Source: Sipunculus nudus
Taxonomy: Eukaryota > Annelida > Sipuncula > Golfingiida > Sipunculidae
DNA length: 64,000 nt
Reading direction: 5' to 3'
Assembly (NCBI GenBank): GCA_026874595.1
Contig: CM049306.1
Span: forward strand, 34,488,019 to 34,552,018
The notes under the pieces were generated by a model, which saw only the letters and a program-made list of their open reading frames with translations, did no database searches and was not told where the DNA came from. Of the stretch, positions 12,237 through 22,589 are shown piece after piece. The position numbers and the translations under genes were made by a program. Numbering within the stretch: position 1 is the stretch's first letter; each line of letters begins with the position of its first letter.

Positions 12237-13508
12237 CTATCTTCCGGGTCTTTTGCCAAAGATAAGTCTCCGAAACGCTCGACGGAAGTCAATATTAAAC
12301 ACGGTGTAAATAACCGGATTCAGCGCTGAATTTATATAACCCAGCCACGTGATAAAGTTGGCGATTCTCACATCAGTAGTCTCGGCACAAACCCGGCAAA
12401 ATGGAAATATCACGTACATGAGGAAAAACGGCAGCCAACATAACACAAACACGCCCATGATGATGCCTAGCGTCCTGGCGGCCCGTCGCTCCTTAGACAG
12501 CGAAATCCTTTGTTTTTCTTCAAGAAATTTGCTGATTTGGCTGCGGCCGTTGCCGTTTTCGTAATCTGATTTGTACATTGAACTGTTTCGGTGGTTTGCT
12601 TTGCAATGAGCCGTCTTTTCAGACTTGCTTTCACACATGGGGACCTGCTCTCCGTTTTCCTCGGGGGTTTCTGACGAGCTTCCTTCCACGGCCGTAAATT
12701 TGGTAGCTGGTTCTTTGCCTGTAGCCGAAGCCACCTTGGCGGCCGCTGCAGACCGGGCCCGCTCACGAAGACGTCGCCTGGTGGCAATGAAAATTTTGAT
12801 ATACACAAAAGCCATAATGAATAAGGGGACAAAAAATGAACCAGAAGATGAATATATGACAAACCCTTTCTCATCAGTCAGTTCACACTGCAATGTCCTC
12901 TCGTTTAAGAGATGACCAGAGGCGTTATTCCAGCCGACGAGAGGAGGAATAGATATTAAACCGCTGGCACCCCACACAATAAGAATAGACAGTAAGACGC
13001 GCTTGAGGGTCCTTTTGTTTGCATAGTTAATTGGGTCGTGAATTGCCCAGTACCTATCCAGCGCGATGGCGCACAAATTGAGTATAGATGCAGTGCATGT
13101 TAGGATATCACATGTCAGCCACATATCACAAAACACAACACCGAAAACCCAGTGTCCAATCGCATAGTTTACGACATTAAACGGCATGACTAGAATAGCT
13201 ACCGCCAGATCTGCAACAGCCAGTGACACAATGAAAAAGTTCTGCACATTCCGAAGTGGTCTATAGGTAAAGACTGATAGTATGACCAATATATTTCCGA
13301 CTATCGTCATTGTTATACAAATTAAAGTTCCAATAACAAAAGCAACCGCTTCAGCTACTGGTATAGCTAACGTAATCCCAATGGTGTTATTATTAAAAGT
13401 GAAGTCACTGATGTTTTGGCCATCCGTGTTATTATACTGAGGCACGGACAGGTTCAGGAATACATCAGATAGCCATGGAAGTCTTTCATCACTGTTCTCC
13501 ATGTTCAT
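12237..13508 (-). CDS. Oct-TyrR: Type-1 tyramine/octopamine receptor (class A GPCR)
   Basis: A seven-helix plasma-membrane receptor of 423 residues, expected to bind tyramine and/or octopamine and signal through a G protein. The start chosen is the ATG at 13508; the frame has no ATG further up and an in-frame TGA lies at 13571-13569. A second ATG, six bases on (13502), has a stronger AACATGG context. Counting from the first: N-terminal sequons at N19, N26, N32 and N40; N72 (1.50); D100 (2.50); C127 paired with C208; amine-binding D134 (3.32); DRY 151-153; W179; agonist-contact serines 220, 221 and 224 in helix 5; CWLPFF 357-362; Y391; NPVIY 397-401. The long third loop (about 243-341) ends in a stretch closely resembling arthropod type-1 tyramine receptors ([19 protein letters not shown]), which separates it from alpha-adrenergic-like and beta-like octopamine receptors. 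The tail is short (about 22 residues) with no palmitoylation cysteine. No intron interrupts the frame. Ligand preference is inferred from the family only. Confidence 0.92.
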   Translation of the reverse strand: MNMENSDERLPWLSDVFLNLSVPQYNNTDGQNISDFTFNNNTIGITLAIPVAEAVAFVIGTLICITMTIVGNILVILSVFTYRPLRNVQNFFIVSLAVADLAVAILVMPFNVVNYAIGHWVFGVVFCDMWLTCDILTCTASILNLCAIALDRYWAIHDPINYANKRTLKRVLLSILIVWGASGLISIPPLVGWNNASGHLLNERTLQCELTDEKGFVIYSSSGSFFVPLFIMAFVYIKIFIATRRRLRERARSAAAAKVASATGKEPATKFTAVEGSSSETPEENGEQVPMCESKSEKTAHCKANHRNSSMYKSDYENGNGRSQISKFLEEKQRISLSKERRAARTLGIIMGVFVLCWLPFFLMYVIFPFCRVCAETTDVRIANFITWLGYINSALNPVIYTVFNIDFRRAFRRLIFGKRPGR

Positions 13509-13599
13509 CCTTACAGCCCTGCCCTGACTGTAACAGCTGGGACAGTTCCTGCAGAACTGCTGCAAACTTCAGTTGACGGACAGCATATAGTGGTGGTCA

Positions 13600-13680
13600 A
13601 ATGCTAACTGAACAGTGGCCGCAGAGAGGGATCTATGCCCAGCCTTCTATAAATGACCGCCGACGGTGATTGGCGGCCGC
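13600..13680 (-). promoter_or_regulatory. Candidate core promoter of the receptor gene
   Basis: Read on the minus strand, a GCCAATCACC CCAAT box at about 13675-13666 is followed by TTTATAGAAGG (13655-13645), a weak TATA-like element, and then an initiator-like TTCAGTT near 13605, giving a leader of about 100 bases to the ATG. The segment upstream (13670-13780) is CpG-rich for this window. Spacing is plausible but compact, and an upstream non-coding exon cannot be excluded. Confidence 0.4.
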
Positions 13681-15826
13681 CGCAGCGTTCTCCGCGCGCT
13701 GATCTGATGTGGTCGGTGGACTCCACCGAAATGCAGCGCATCCATTAGAACCGAGCCGAGCGCCAATATCACACTGGTCCTAGGTGGGACGCTATTGACT
13801 GAAAATCTGCTCCGCTCGCCAATATATAGCCCACTAATGATTGTTTAGCTTTACACGCATGCAGGGAGCCACGGCTTTCTTCCGGGAATATGCATTCACT
13901 CCGGGGGGTCTGCCTTGCTGGAGATTTGCTGTCAAACTTGAAATAGTCTGGCGGAATAGTTTGACGCTTGCTAGAAAGCGGGAGGAACCGTTCATTTCCT
14001 GTGAAGTGATAAAACGCAAAATTATGTTCCTCCCTTGATTAAACGTCATGCAAATTCGTCATCACAGGCGTTTTTGTAGGCTTGCTCAAAGACTTTGCGT
14101 CGCTTGCCATAAGGTTAATAAATTACCATCCAATAAAACCGTAAATGGACAATAAACTGTATTGTATTAAAAGTTAATTTCTTTTCTTTGAATTTTCTTA
14201 GAATGCATCCCGGTCTATAGTGGGTCAAAGAGTGCATTACGACTGTTATGTCAGGTTAAAGGTAACAATATAAAGAATTATAAATAACGTAATACAGAGA
14301 ACATAGAAATGAGCCAAGACCAAACACACAACTCACCTTCTGTAACGTAAACAAACATCCAGAAAGGGTTACTCAGAAAAGCCAGCAGAACGCATCGTAA
14401 CTAGCAGACTTGTCCCGCTGGGCGGTCCATCCAAATCTAAGTTGTTTGGCATCAGCCTCTGCACCCTAGGTATATGGAACCATTACTCAACCCCTCTACA
14501 ACAATCATTGGTCAGCCTAGAGCCATTAGTCAGGCAGTTATCTACAATATAAGCGTCGCTAAGTAAGATCCCAGTGTCTGACCCAGCTTTCAGGGGAGAC
14601 ACTGGGATCCTCCATGAGTTTAAACATTAGATAGTATTAAAAGAAAAGGTTATGATGATAAATCTGGTGAGGCATTTCCACATTTACGATTATCTGCATT
14701 AATTTCTTTAAATTACGTTTCCCGTCTGTTTTAGACATATGTTCGTATTATGCTTCTTGCAGGTGTAAATCTTATTCCCAAGTCTTCGGTCCATGGGAGT
14801 TCTTTCATTGACATAACAACTGGTATAATTTATCTGAGATTATTTCTTCGCATGAGATCGAAGTTATATTTCCATAAATATAACGTGCTCTGATTCCCGT
14901 AGGAGCTCATATCATAATTCCGGACTTACTGGCCGTTGTTTCTGGCATCCATCCACCTCTATTGGAAAAGTCAACAAACTCCATACTGTAAGTGGAGTCA
15001 AGCATCATCCAGAGGCTTTCCAACGTGCAGGAAATTGGACTGAAGGGCAACGATGAGAATAGCGCCCGATGTTTACCGAATGACCGCCAATGAGCCCCAA
15101 TGACAAGGGATAGCGGACACCGACGCGGCTAAGCTCAGCCTGCGCCAGACAAGTCTTTCTTGTTCTATTTGCTCTAGCGTGTATTGGCTCCCACTTAGGA
15201 CAAGATTGGGACCGCGACAAAAAAACTAGAGGTTCATTGCGGGCTTCCAAAAAGGAGAGGCCGCCCTTTCTGCTGTACATTCACAATCGGATTGGTTTTC
15301 TGGTCACGTCAGTATTTGTTACGTCGCTTTTGTCGCCGCCCCGTTCTTCACTTTATCACTTTAGATTCCAATCCCGCGGTAACCTGTGTGAACGCAGAAC
15401 AAATTTTATCGTTTTGATGGAATCTATTTTTTTTTTCAACCAGCACTGCTTTCTCTGATTCAAATAACCCAGAAAGTGATCACTCCGGGACGGGGGGGTT
15501 CATGCTAGTGCCAAAGGGTCGTGTTTCTCTCCGGCAGCGCGTCTTTAGGAACTCTGGAATGCTAATTTAATGTAAATTACAAGAGACCAGATTAGAGCTT
15601 TTCCGAATTCACCACTTTCTTTTTTCGAATCACATCAAACATTCGATACCGATCCGACTAAACTTTCCCTATATTTTTGTACTTTTCTCCATCTTATTGC
15701 TCCCATGCAGGGTTTGGAGCTCTATACGATCGAGATTACTACACAATTCAGAGATATTCACAACCGAATATGACCTATCCCAAATGATCTGTTTACGCGC
15801 TCCCCGACATATAAATTGATTTAATT
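13680..15826. other. Upstream flank of the receptor gene, no second gene seen
   Basis: Moderately GC-rich near 13680-13790 and 15000-15250. A minus-strand frame at 15005-15280 (91 codons) has no recognisable domain. A further TATA-like ATATATAG with GC-rich flanks lies at 13819-13829. One perfect hairpin (14567-14609) is listed separately. Confidence 0.4.
14567..14609. repeat. Perfect 13-bp hairpin
   Basis: GATCCCAGTGTCT at 14567-14579 and AGACACTGGGATC at 14597-14609 are exact reverse complements with a 17-base loop. Function unknown. Confidence 0.9.
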
Positions 15827-16694
15827 GTATCCGCCAAAACAGAGTTTTGCGGATACTATGTTTTCAGTCGGACGCCGCCGCCGCCGCCGTCGCTTCTTAG
15901 GTTTCCGGAGAACTCCCCCGTAACCACTGTGCAGAATTTTTTTTAAATTCGGAATTATGATCGGGTCACATGTGAACTGCTGCGCTCTCATTTTTGGTAG
16001 ACCTCTGACATTTCCTGTCTCCCCAGCGTCCATTTGTGCGTCTGTTTCCACACATAAACCCACATATCTCGGGAACCGTTTGACCGATCAGGCTAAAATT
16101 TTGCATAAATGTAGCCCTTAGATAGCTTTATAACTTACACTAAAAATTGTGGCACCACCTGTAACTACTTTTGCACAGCGTCCAGCTGATCATCTGCCTT
16201 GGGATAAAATCACTCATGTCTCGGCAGTGGGTTAACTTATCCACCTAAAATTTTGCAGGTTTATACATCTTGGAATGCTTTCTCGATTTTGTGGCAGGTG
16301 GCGCAACCTACATTTATGTTTACGCTGCAGACATTCAGGCTTATATCTCAGGACTGGTTTGCCATATCCCCATGAAATTTTGCATATGTAAAAATCTCAC
16401 ATAGCGCATCTCTCAGGTGGCGCCACCTGCCACCATTTTTGCACAGCGTCTTTCTGTTTGTCTGCTGTGGGATAAAATCGCTCATATACAAGTAGTGGTT
16501 TGACTTATCTGCCTAAAATTTTGCATATGTATACAACTTGGACAGCTTTCTGAATATTTTAGTAGGTGGTGCAACCTACATACACATTTCGCCTGCAGAT
16601 ATCCATGCTAATATGCAACACACCTCAGTCTGTTTACCCTTGCCACTCAATCCGTGCCTCACTTCACTCGTCCCACTCTGATTTCGGCGGATAC
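15827..16694. mobile_element. Non-autonomous element with GTATCCGCC inverted ends
   Basis: The left end GTATCCGCC (15827-15835) is the exact reverse complement of GGCGGATAC at 16686-16694, and the match continues with one mismatch over about 13 bases. The left end also folds on itself (GTATCCGCCAAAAC against GTTTTGCGGATAC just inside). The interior has two diverged direct repeats with a 268-base period: TTGCACAGCG at 16171 and 16439, each followed by GGATAAAATC and by AAAATTTTGCA phrases. No transposase is recognisable. A minus-strand frame (15821-16063, arginine-rich) arises from a GCC trinucleotide run and is not credible as a gene. Likely a miniature DNA transposon. Confidence 0.7.
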
Positions 16695-16922
16695 ACGTAG
16701 TCGCTTGTTGACAACCCGTATTCTATAGTTTCTCATTGTAAATAACTGTGCATTTCATTGTTGATTTTCATATATGCCAATATACCGATGTCTAAGTAAA
16801 CGTGCAATTCTTTCAATACTTTCACCCGATATATGTTCAATTAAAATTTATTACAATTTGCATTTAAGGGATTATATTGATATATATTTAATCGTCTATT
16901 GATAATCAACTTTCACTGAGGG

Positions 16923-17622
16923 CCCAGTCACACATGCCTACGATCGCCTACAGTCCAAGTCACACATGCACCTACGACCGGTTTACGACAGGTTACGATC
17001 ACCTACGACCGGTTTACGACAGGTTACGATCACCATGCGACTGAAAAATCGGTATCTGTTTGCGACCGCTCGGTACCACCGATTGTTACCTATCACATAA
17101 GACTACCTACGATCACTCGTAAACTAGTCGTACGACAACAAATGAATACCACCGATCATCCAAGACACTGCCGATTAGTCGTAGTATTGTGAACCGTTCA
17201 CAATCCACTTACGACTAGTTAAGAGTGATTACGACCGCTTCAGACAACCTATGACTTCTTGCGACCAGTTAGGACATGTCGTGCGACCTTTCTATGACTA
17301 CCTACGATTCTTCAGTAGCAGGTGATCGTAACCAGTCGTAGGTGGCATAAAACCACCAACGACCACACGTACACTAGTTTGTAGGACCACAGAAGAGTAC
17401 CACCGATCTTTCCAAGACCACTGCCGATTAGTTGTAGGAATGCGAACCGCGCGCATTCCACTCCCGACAAGTTACCGTAATTACGACTGCTTAGGACAAC
17501 TTACAACCTATTGCGAGTGGTAAGGACTTGTCGTACGACTTCTTTTCAAAGACCAACAACGATTATCAAGTGACAAGTGGTCGTAACCTGTTATATATCG
17601 GTCGTTAGTGCATGTGACTGGG
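16923..17622. mobile_element. TACGAC-rich element with CCCAGTCACA inverted ends
   Basis: CCCAGTCACA at 16923-16932 is the exact reverse complement of TGTGACTGGG at 17613-17622; beyond it the ends stay similar (CATGCCTACGA against TGCACTAACGA). The 700-base interior is packed with variants of CCTACGACCGGTTACGA on both strands. A 31-base unit is repeated exactly in tandem near 16970-17031, and two larger halves repeat with a 251-base period (TACCACCGAT at 17147 and 17398, both followed by CCAAGAC and CTGCCGATTAGT). No coding potential. It is less AT-rich than its flanks. Likely a non-autonomous DNA transposon that amplified internally. Confidence 0.75.
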
Positions 17623-17759
17623 AGCTTAGCTTCATTTTTTCAGATTCGGTTAAATGAAATAATATGAAGCTAGAGACATTTTCCCATTTCTCACACAATA
17701 TCCATATTCAGGACTGTATGTACCTTTTTTATCAGACTATTTACTTTAACAGCCAACAG

Positions 17760-17900
17760 GTGATTGGCGAGCCGCCTTCAGGCGCTGAAACTAGAGAAGT
17801 ATAAATACTGTCAATATATCCGACTGAAAACACTACGCTAATACGTAATCGATCGAACAATCTGCCAGTCAGCCGAACGAGCCAGCCAGGCTATATTTAC
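17760..17900 (+). promoter_or_regulatory. Promoter-like segment (GATTGGC plus TATAAATA)
   Basis: TGATTGGCGAG (inverted CCAAT) at 17760 is followed about 40 bases later by GTATAAATACTG (TATA about 17811) and then a stretch resembling a 5' leader. No coding exon can be recognised downstream, so any gene would need its coding exons elsewhere. Confidence 0.3.
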
Positions 17901-18149
17901 AGTCAAATAGCAAGATATACGTATATTTCCCTGTTGTTGGAAGAGCGTATTCGGGTTTTATGTATTTACATGTAAGACGGAAACTCGCATATATCGATCT
18001 AGATAAAATTCATGTGCCTTGTTTCAGTCCCCCTGACTTTTTAGGGATGGGGACAACGTACCTTTGGTCCCCTCCCTTTCAGCGGAACAAAAAAGGTAAT
18101 TCTGTCATTCAGTTTATGGACCCTCCATTTTTCTTTAAAAAATCTTTAA

Positions 18150-20345
18150 TTATATTTCTCGTGTAATGAGAAAATATCTGATACGGCATGCGGCATTTGC
18201 TTCATTGATTTGTAAGGTAAATATACATTCAAATATTTTATTTTTTTTTTGTAAAAACGGGGTTGTTTGAATCTATTTAAAGTCACTGAAAATAAAGTGC
18301 AAGTACAATTGTATGTATACAATGTATATAACTTATACTCCACATAAGGGGGTTGAGATGGGATATGAGATATGGTATTCTAAGGGGGTGTCCTCTTTAT
18401 CTTAAGGTATGTTTAAAGAAAAGTTTGAGTCAATGGTTTATTTCCTGACAACCGCTATTGTATTAGGGGTTCCGTCCATCCGTGAAAAGTACGTAGCTCT
18501 CAATCTCTCTCTCTCTCTCTCTCATGCATTTGTTCTAAACATTTTATGAGACTGTAAGTACATATCATCATAACTTTCCATTCACGAATGAGATTGTGAT
18601 ATATGTACAATGCAAAACATAAAAGTACGCCTTCAGATCTAAGTGGCGTTGCGCCCTTTGGGCAAGGCGAAATTCTTTCTTCTCAACGTGGAAACTTGCA
18701 TATATCGCGAGATATATGAGCCTCATGGCTTTAATCCATAATGTTAAAAACGACATGATATAAGTGTGAATAATAGAATGAAATTCTGCCAATCAAGGCG
18801 ACTTCAGAAATATTCTGTATAATATCTATTCAACATATAGTTGTTCCTTATACCAAGTGTTCAATTTGCATATAGGCTATAAACGCGGATTATTTTATAA
18901 ATTACATACATCAAGTATTTATCATTTTGCAATTAATTTCATTCAGTGTTCAACAGCTCAGTAAATTAATTATTTCAGTTTTTATATTTCAATTATAATA
19001 TTTTTGTTCAGTGCACCGAAAATCTGCATTTTGAAACAAGAAATGTTTTGGGACAAGAAGTAAAAGTGCTAAAAGTATGTTCCATTATGAATCAAATTTT
19101 GTCTCCATTAGTTTAAAATAAGTGCTTGACCTCCTGACTGATGGGATATTGTGCGGATACAATGGTATAACAAATGATCATTAGTAGTTAATTGATATGC
19201 CAAAAAATGTTCAACCTCCCGGGATTCCTTTGAGTGTATTAATAACCGACCAAACAGTGGATCATTTAAGTAAAAATACAGCAGCGGCGTAAGAAATATG
19301 ACATTTTTTTATCGAACATAATTAGGCGGGCGTTATCTTTTGTGATTTATTATTCTCCATTTGGTATCAAGTATAACGCCCTTGAGAGGTAAGTTAATTA
19401 AGACAAATAAAACCCTCTGTGATTTTAAGATAAGAAAAAGACGAGAACACAATTTAGAATTGTCTTCTTTCGTTTTCTTCGTTATCTTGCAAATGAGGAG
19501 TCTGATAAAACATGGGTCCATAACAATTTCCGGCGTTTTGCCTCTGATTGACAATGAGCGATCACTTCTCATACAAATAGCCAGGTCTTTCTCCTCTTAT
19601 TACCAAAGCCATGTCGCATAACGGGAATTAAAGCCGCGCTTATAGAATCATCTGTTCCGAAACAATATTATTTAGTCGCATATTATTTGAATTCTGGAGC
19701 GGATTTGTAAGGGGCCATCCTTCTCAATGAATGATTTATTGAAACAACAAGAGTGACTTTTATTTATATAAACTTAATATTATCAGTTAATCGAACTAAA
19801 TACCCTGGGGACGATCCATTTTCACTACGATGAGTGTGACGTAATACCATGACAAATAAACCCGATTTGCTTTAATTATCTGAATTTAATTAACAAAACA
19901 TGATACAAGACCGTCTAATTGGCAAAACTTTTAAATTGTTTTCTTGTGTTAATACTTTAAGCAAGTTTGAAATCCTGGGTGTGACCCCACGATTTCCAAC
20001 GCTAAAATTAAAGGTCTCAATATGAAATCCTTCATCGTGTAAGGGCTTTGGTTCAAGTTTTCTTTAGGAAGAGGAACTTAACGTATTCATTACGAATATT
20101 TCATTTAAAGAACGTAAACACCCTTTTTAACTAACTCTTATTCGGAATGAATTATCACCGTGCATTAATAGATCAAGAGGGATATGTGGTAATACTCAGA
20201 CAAAATCATAATTTAGAATAATTATCGGTTAAGAAAATGGCGAATAATTATATCACTTGCGTCTGAATCCCTGTAAATTTGAGATGCCTTAATAAATGTA
20301 TGATAATATATCAGTTTTGTCTCGAATAGAAAGCAAATGGGACAA
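18150..20345. other. Non-coding stretch, no gene seen
   Basis: Contains a short (CT)n run at 18503-18523 and a poly-T near 18241. Frames on either strand are under 90 codons and show no domain. Confidence 0.5.
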
Positions 20346-20349
20346 ATAA

Positions 20350-20413
20350 TCATAACATATAACTTATAACTCATAACATATAACTTATAACTCATAACAT
20401 ATAACTTATAACT
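20350..20413. repeat. 21-bp tandem repeat, 3 units
   Basis: The unit CATAACATATAACTTATAACT occurs three times in a row with no change. Because 21 is a multiple of three, the minus strand reads as a repeated heptapeptide (MSYKLYV), which is a by-product. Confidence 0.9.
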
Positions 20414-20639
20414 CAAAAACGACTACCTAAATACAATAAGTTACATTTTTATATGCAACCCATTATAATAGCTATAATTGTTCATTAGAACTTGTCAGTG
20501 TCAGCTTGTCTTAAGGCCTTTTTCTTTACTCTGATATAATTTTCGTATGAAAATAATCAGATTAACCGAATGCTCGCAACTTCTGAAGTTGGGAGAGTCT
20601 GAATTGGGACCGGAATCATAGTTTAATTTGACAACTGCA

Positions 20640-21130
20640 GACGCTTCCTGTGATTGGCTGGTAGCTGTGTTGCACACGGTACCTAGCTCCCTCTCAGTCT
20701 GCTATTTAGGTCTATCGGGTATACAGGATCACCACAAATCAAAATACACGTAGGCGTCTAAATGCACCAGTGGCAAATATAAATGTATTGACGTACGTCC
20801 ATGTTAGCCATGGAGGCATGTTTGATCAAAGTTGTTAAACGATGTATTACATGATTTTTAATGCCTTGGAAATTTTGATGAAATGACTAACATCTGGTAT
20901 GTATGCCCATAAAATGTTCAATATAGAAAGAACACTTTTTTCTTGGATTGTGATGAATTTGGTTCTTTTAGTTTAAACGTTCAGGCAACTAGCCCAAGCC
21001 GTCTTAAATAATCTGTAACTGGAAGAAGTTTGAGTAGAAACGACTTCTGACGGAAGGAGGCGCCTACTCGCTCCGCCATATGATTGGCTGAGAGCTTCAA
21101 GGTCTATTATATACATTCAACTAGCGTGCC
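20640..21130 (+). promoter_or_regulatory. Two more inverted-CCAAT modules (20652 and 21082)
   Basis: TGATTGGCTGGTAGCT at 20651 and TGATTGGCTGAGAGCT at 21081 are nearly identical. The second is followed by TATTATATACATTCA, a TATA-like stretch, about 25 bases later. They recall the segment at 17760. The two modules may be duplicates of one promoter, or chance; no coding exon is attached. Confidence 0.25.
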
Positions 21131-21152
21131 ATTGGGCATAATCAGGAGCATA

Positions 21153-21461
21153 TTATGTCTTTTCTTTCACACTATAGGTCCACTTTTGCTTTGTACAAAA
21201 GTTTTCCAGGAAATCCATTCCAGCCCACAGTCTAATTACTTCGTTTAACACCTTATTATGGCTCTGAGTGTTGGCAAACACGGTCCACGTTTCTGTTTGC
21301 AATAAGAAGGCGGCGTGACCGAAGGTACGATTGTGAGCCACAACACGCGATGTTTCCTTAAGCGGGAACGTGTTTTTCATTTTTCGATCCATGTCAGCCA
21401 GGGCATCTCTTGACATGACACATGCGTTGTATGTTGGCACCTGTGATCGCGCCCGGTCCAC
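21153..21461 (-). CDS. Uncertain open frame of 102 codons
   Basis: An open frame with an even amino-acid mix (no simple repeat, several W, F and H residues) in a less AT-rich stretch. I do not recognise a domain, signal peptide or membrane segment. No clear polypyrimidine-AG acceptor or GT donor bounds it, and a frame this long is expected by chance a few times in 64 kb. Could be an exon of an unknown gene, a transposon relic or nothing. Confidence 0.12.
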   Translation of the reverse strand: MDRARSQVPTYNACVMSRDALADMDRKMKNTFPLKETSRVVAHNRTFGHAAFLLQTETWTVFANTQSHNKVLNEVIRLWAGMDFLENFCTKQKWTYSVKEKT

Positions 21462-21639
21462 TGTTTATAACACGTTCACAGGAGTAGGAACGAGTTCAGG
21501 GCCATATTTTGGCAGGTATACATTTATTTTAAAGTTAAGAATCTTTCGTGCTAATTTAACATGCTTTATAAGTGATTTGGCCCCTTTAATGATCAGGAAT
21601 TGCGGTTACAGTCGCATGTTCCCATTCCATATGTAAACA

Positions 21640-22580
21640 TCAATGATTCGTAAAAAAAATAACATCGACAATTCCGCAATTTTGTGTGTGTGGCATATAA
21701 CTTCAAAGTGAGAAAACTGACAAATATTGTTTTAAAAGGTCCCACTCACCTATCTGACCTTTATAAACTGAAGGTAATACCTTGGAGCTTTTATAAAAAA
21801 ATAGGCAAAAAATGTCGATATCAATGCACATAGGCTCCTTGTTTTGTTTATATCAACGTGTCTATAATATGTGGGGGCCCGCTAAAGTAATCAAAACTCA
21901 ACAAGGGCATCTGGTAGCATGTAAGGAAAGTCAGAGCTTTGCAAATGGCGTTTTGCAACAAGTAACCTTTCTACCTCCGCATATATGCAACCTACCACCT
22001 TTGGCTACATGTTTTTCCCTTTTATCGACCTTACTGTGTTAACAAACATGTTGTTCATAAACAAGTTCATACATCCTTCACGAAGACCTTATAAGAACTT
22101 TTTCCCACCAAAATTACCCTTAGATCATTAATAGATACACAGAGGAAGCCATAAATCACATATATTCTTTTTCAAAGTTAGGTGAATTGGCACCTTTTAT
22201 AATTAACGTCAAAGACGACCTTTGCCAAAACGGTTGTTTAGTGACTTTAGGTTTATGAATCGTTTCCCCAAAATGGTACTGGGGGTTCGTAAATCATCAG
22301 TGTAGGTATATAAAGGCAGGGAAAAGGGTGATGTATTCCGCTAAAAAATGTCGGACAAGAATTGCTTCAGGACACGTTACATAAACATGAGCGTATTTGT
22401 GACTTCACGGGATAAGTAACATTTTGTGGGCATGAAATGGAATGCCATTCAAGCAATTGAAACTAGAATAGGTTCGTTTTCAAGAGAAGCAACATCTGGC
22501 GGGAGGTTGTTTTCTAAATTGTCAGTACCTACTAATAAGACTTCTCTCCTCTAAATAATATGTTGGCTTCGATAAGTCAG
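21640..22580. other. Non-coding stretch, no gene seen
   Basis: AT-rich with short frames only; no recognised repeat or RNA gene. Confidence 0.5.
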
Positions 22581-22589
22581 GGTTTGTTC

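Noticed and set aside
12467-12915. Overlapping frames inside the receptor gene on both strands (135 and 96 codons)
   Set aside because: They are other-frame shadows of the receptor's GC-rich third-loop coding sequence and have no domains.
15821-16063. Arginine-rich 80-codon minus-strand frame as a nucleic-acid-binding protein
   Set aside because: The RRRRRRR run is a GCC/GTC trinucleotide repeat inside the inverted-ended element, with no other domain.
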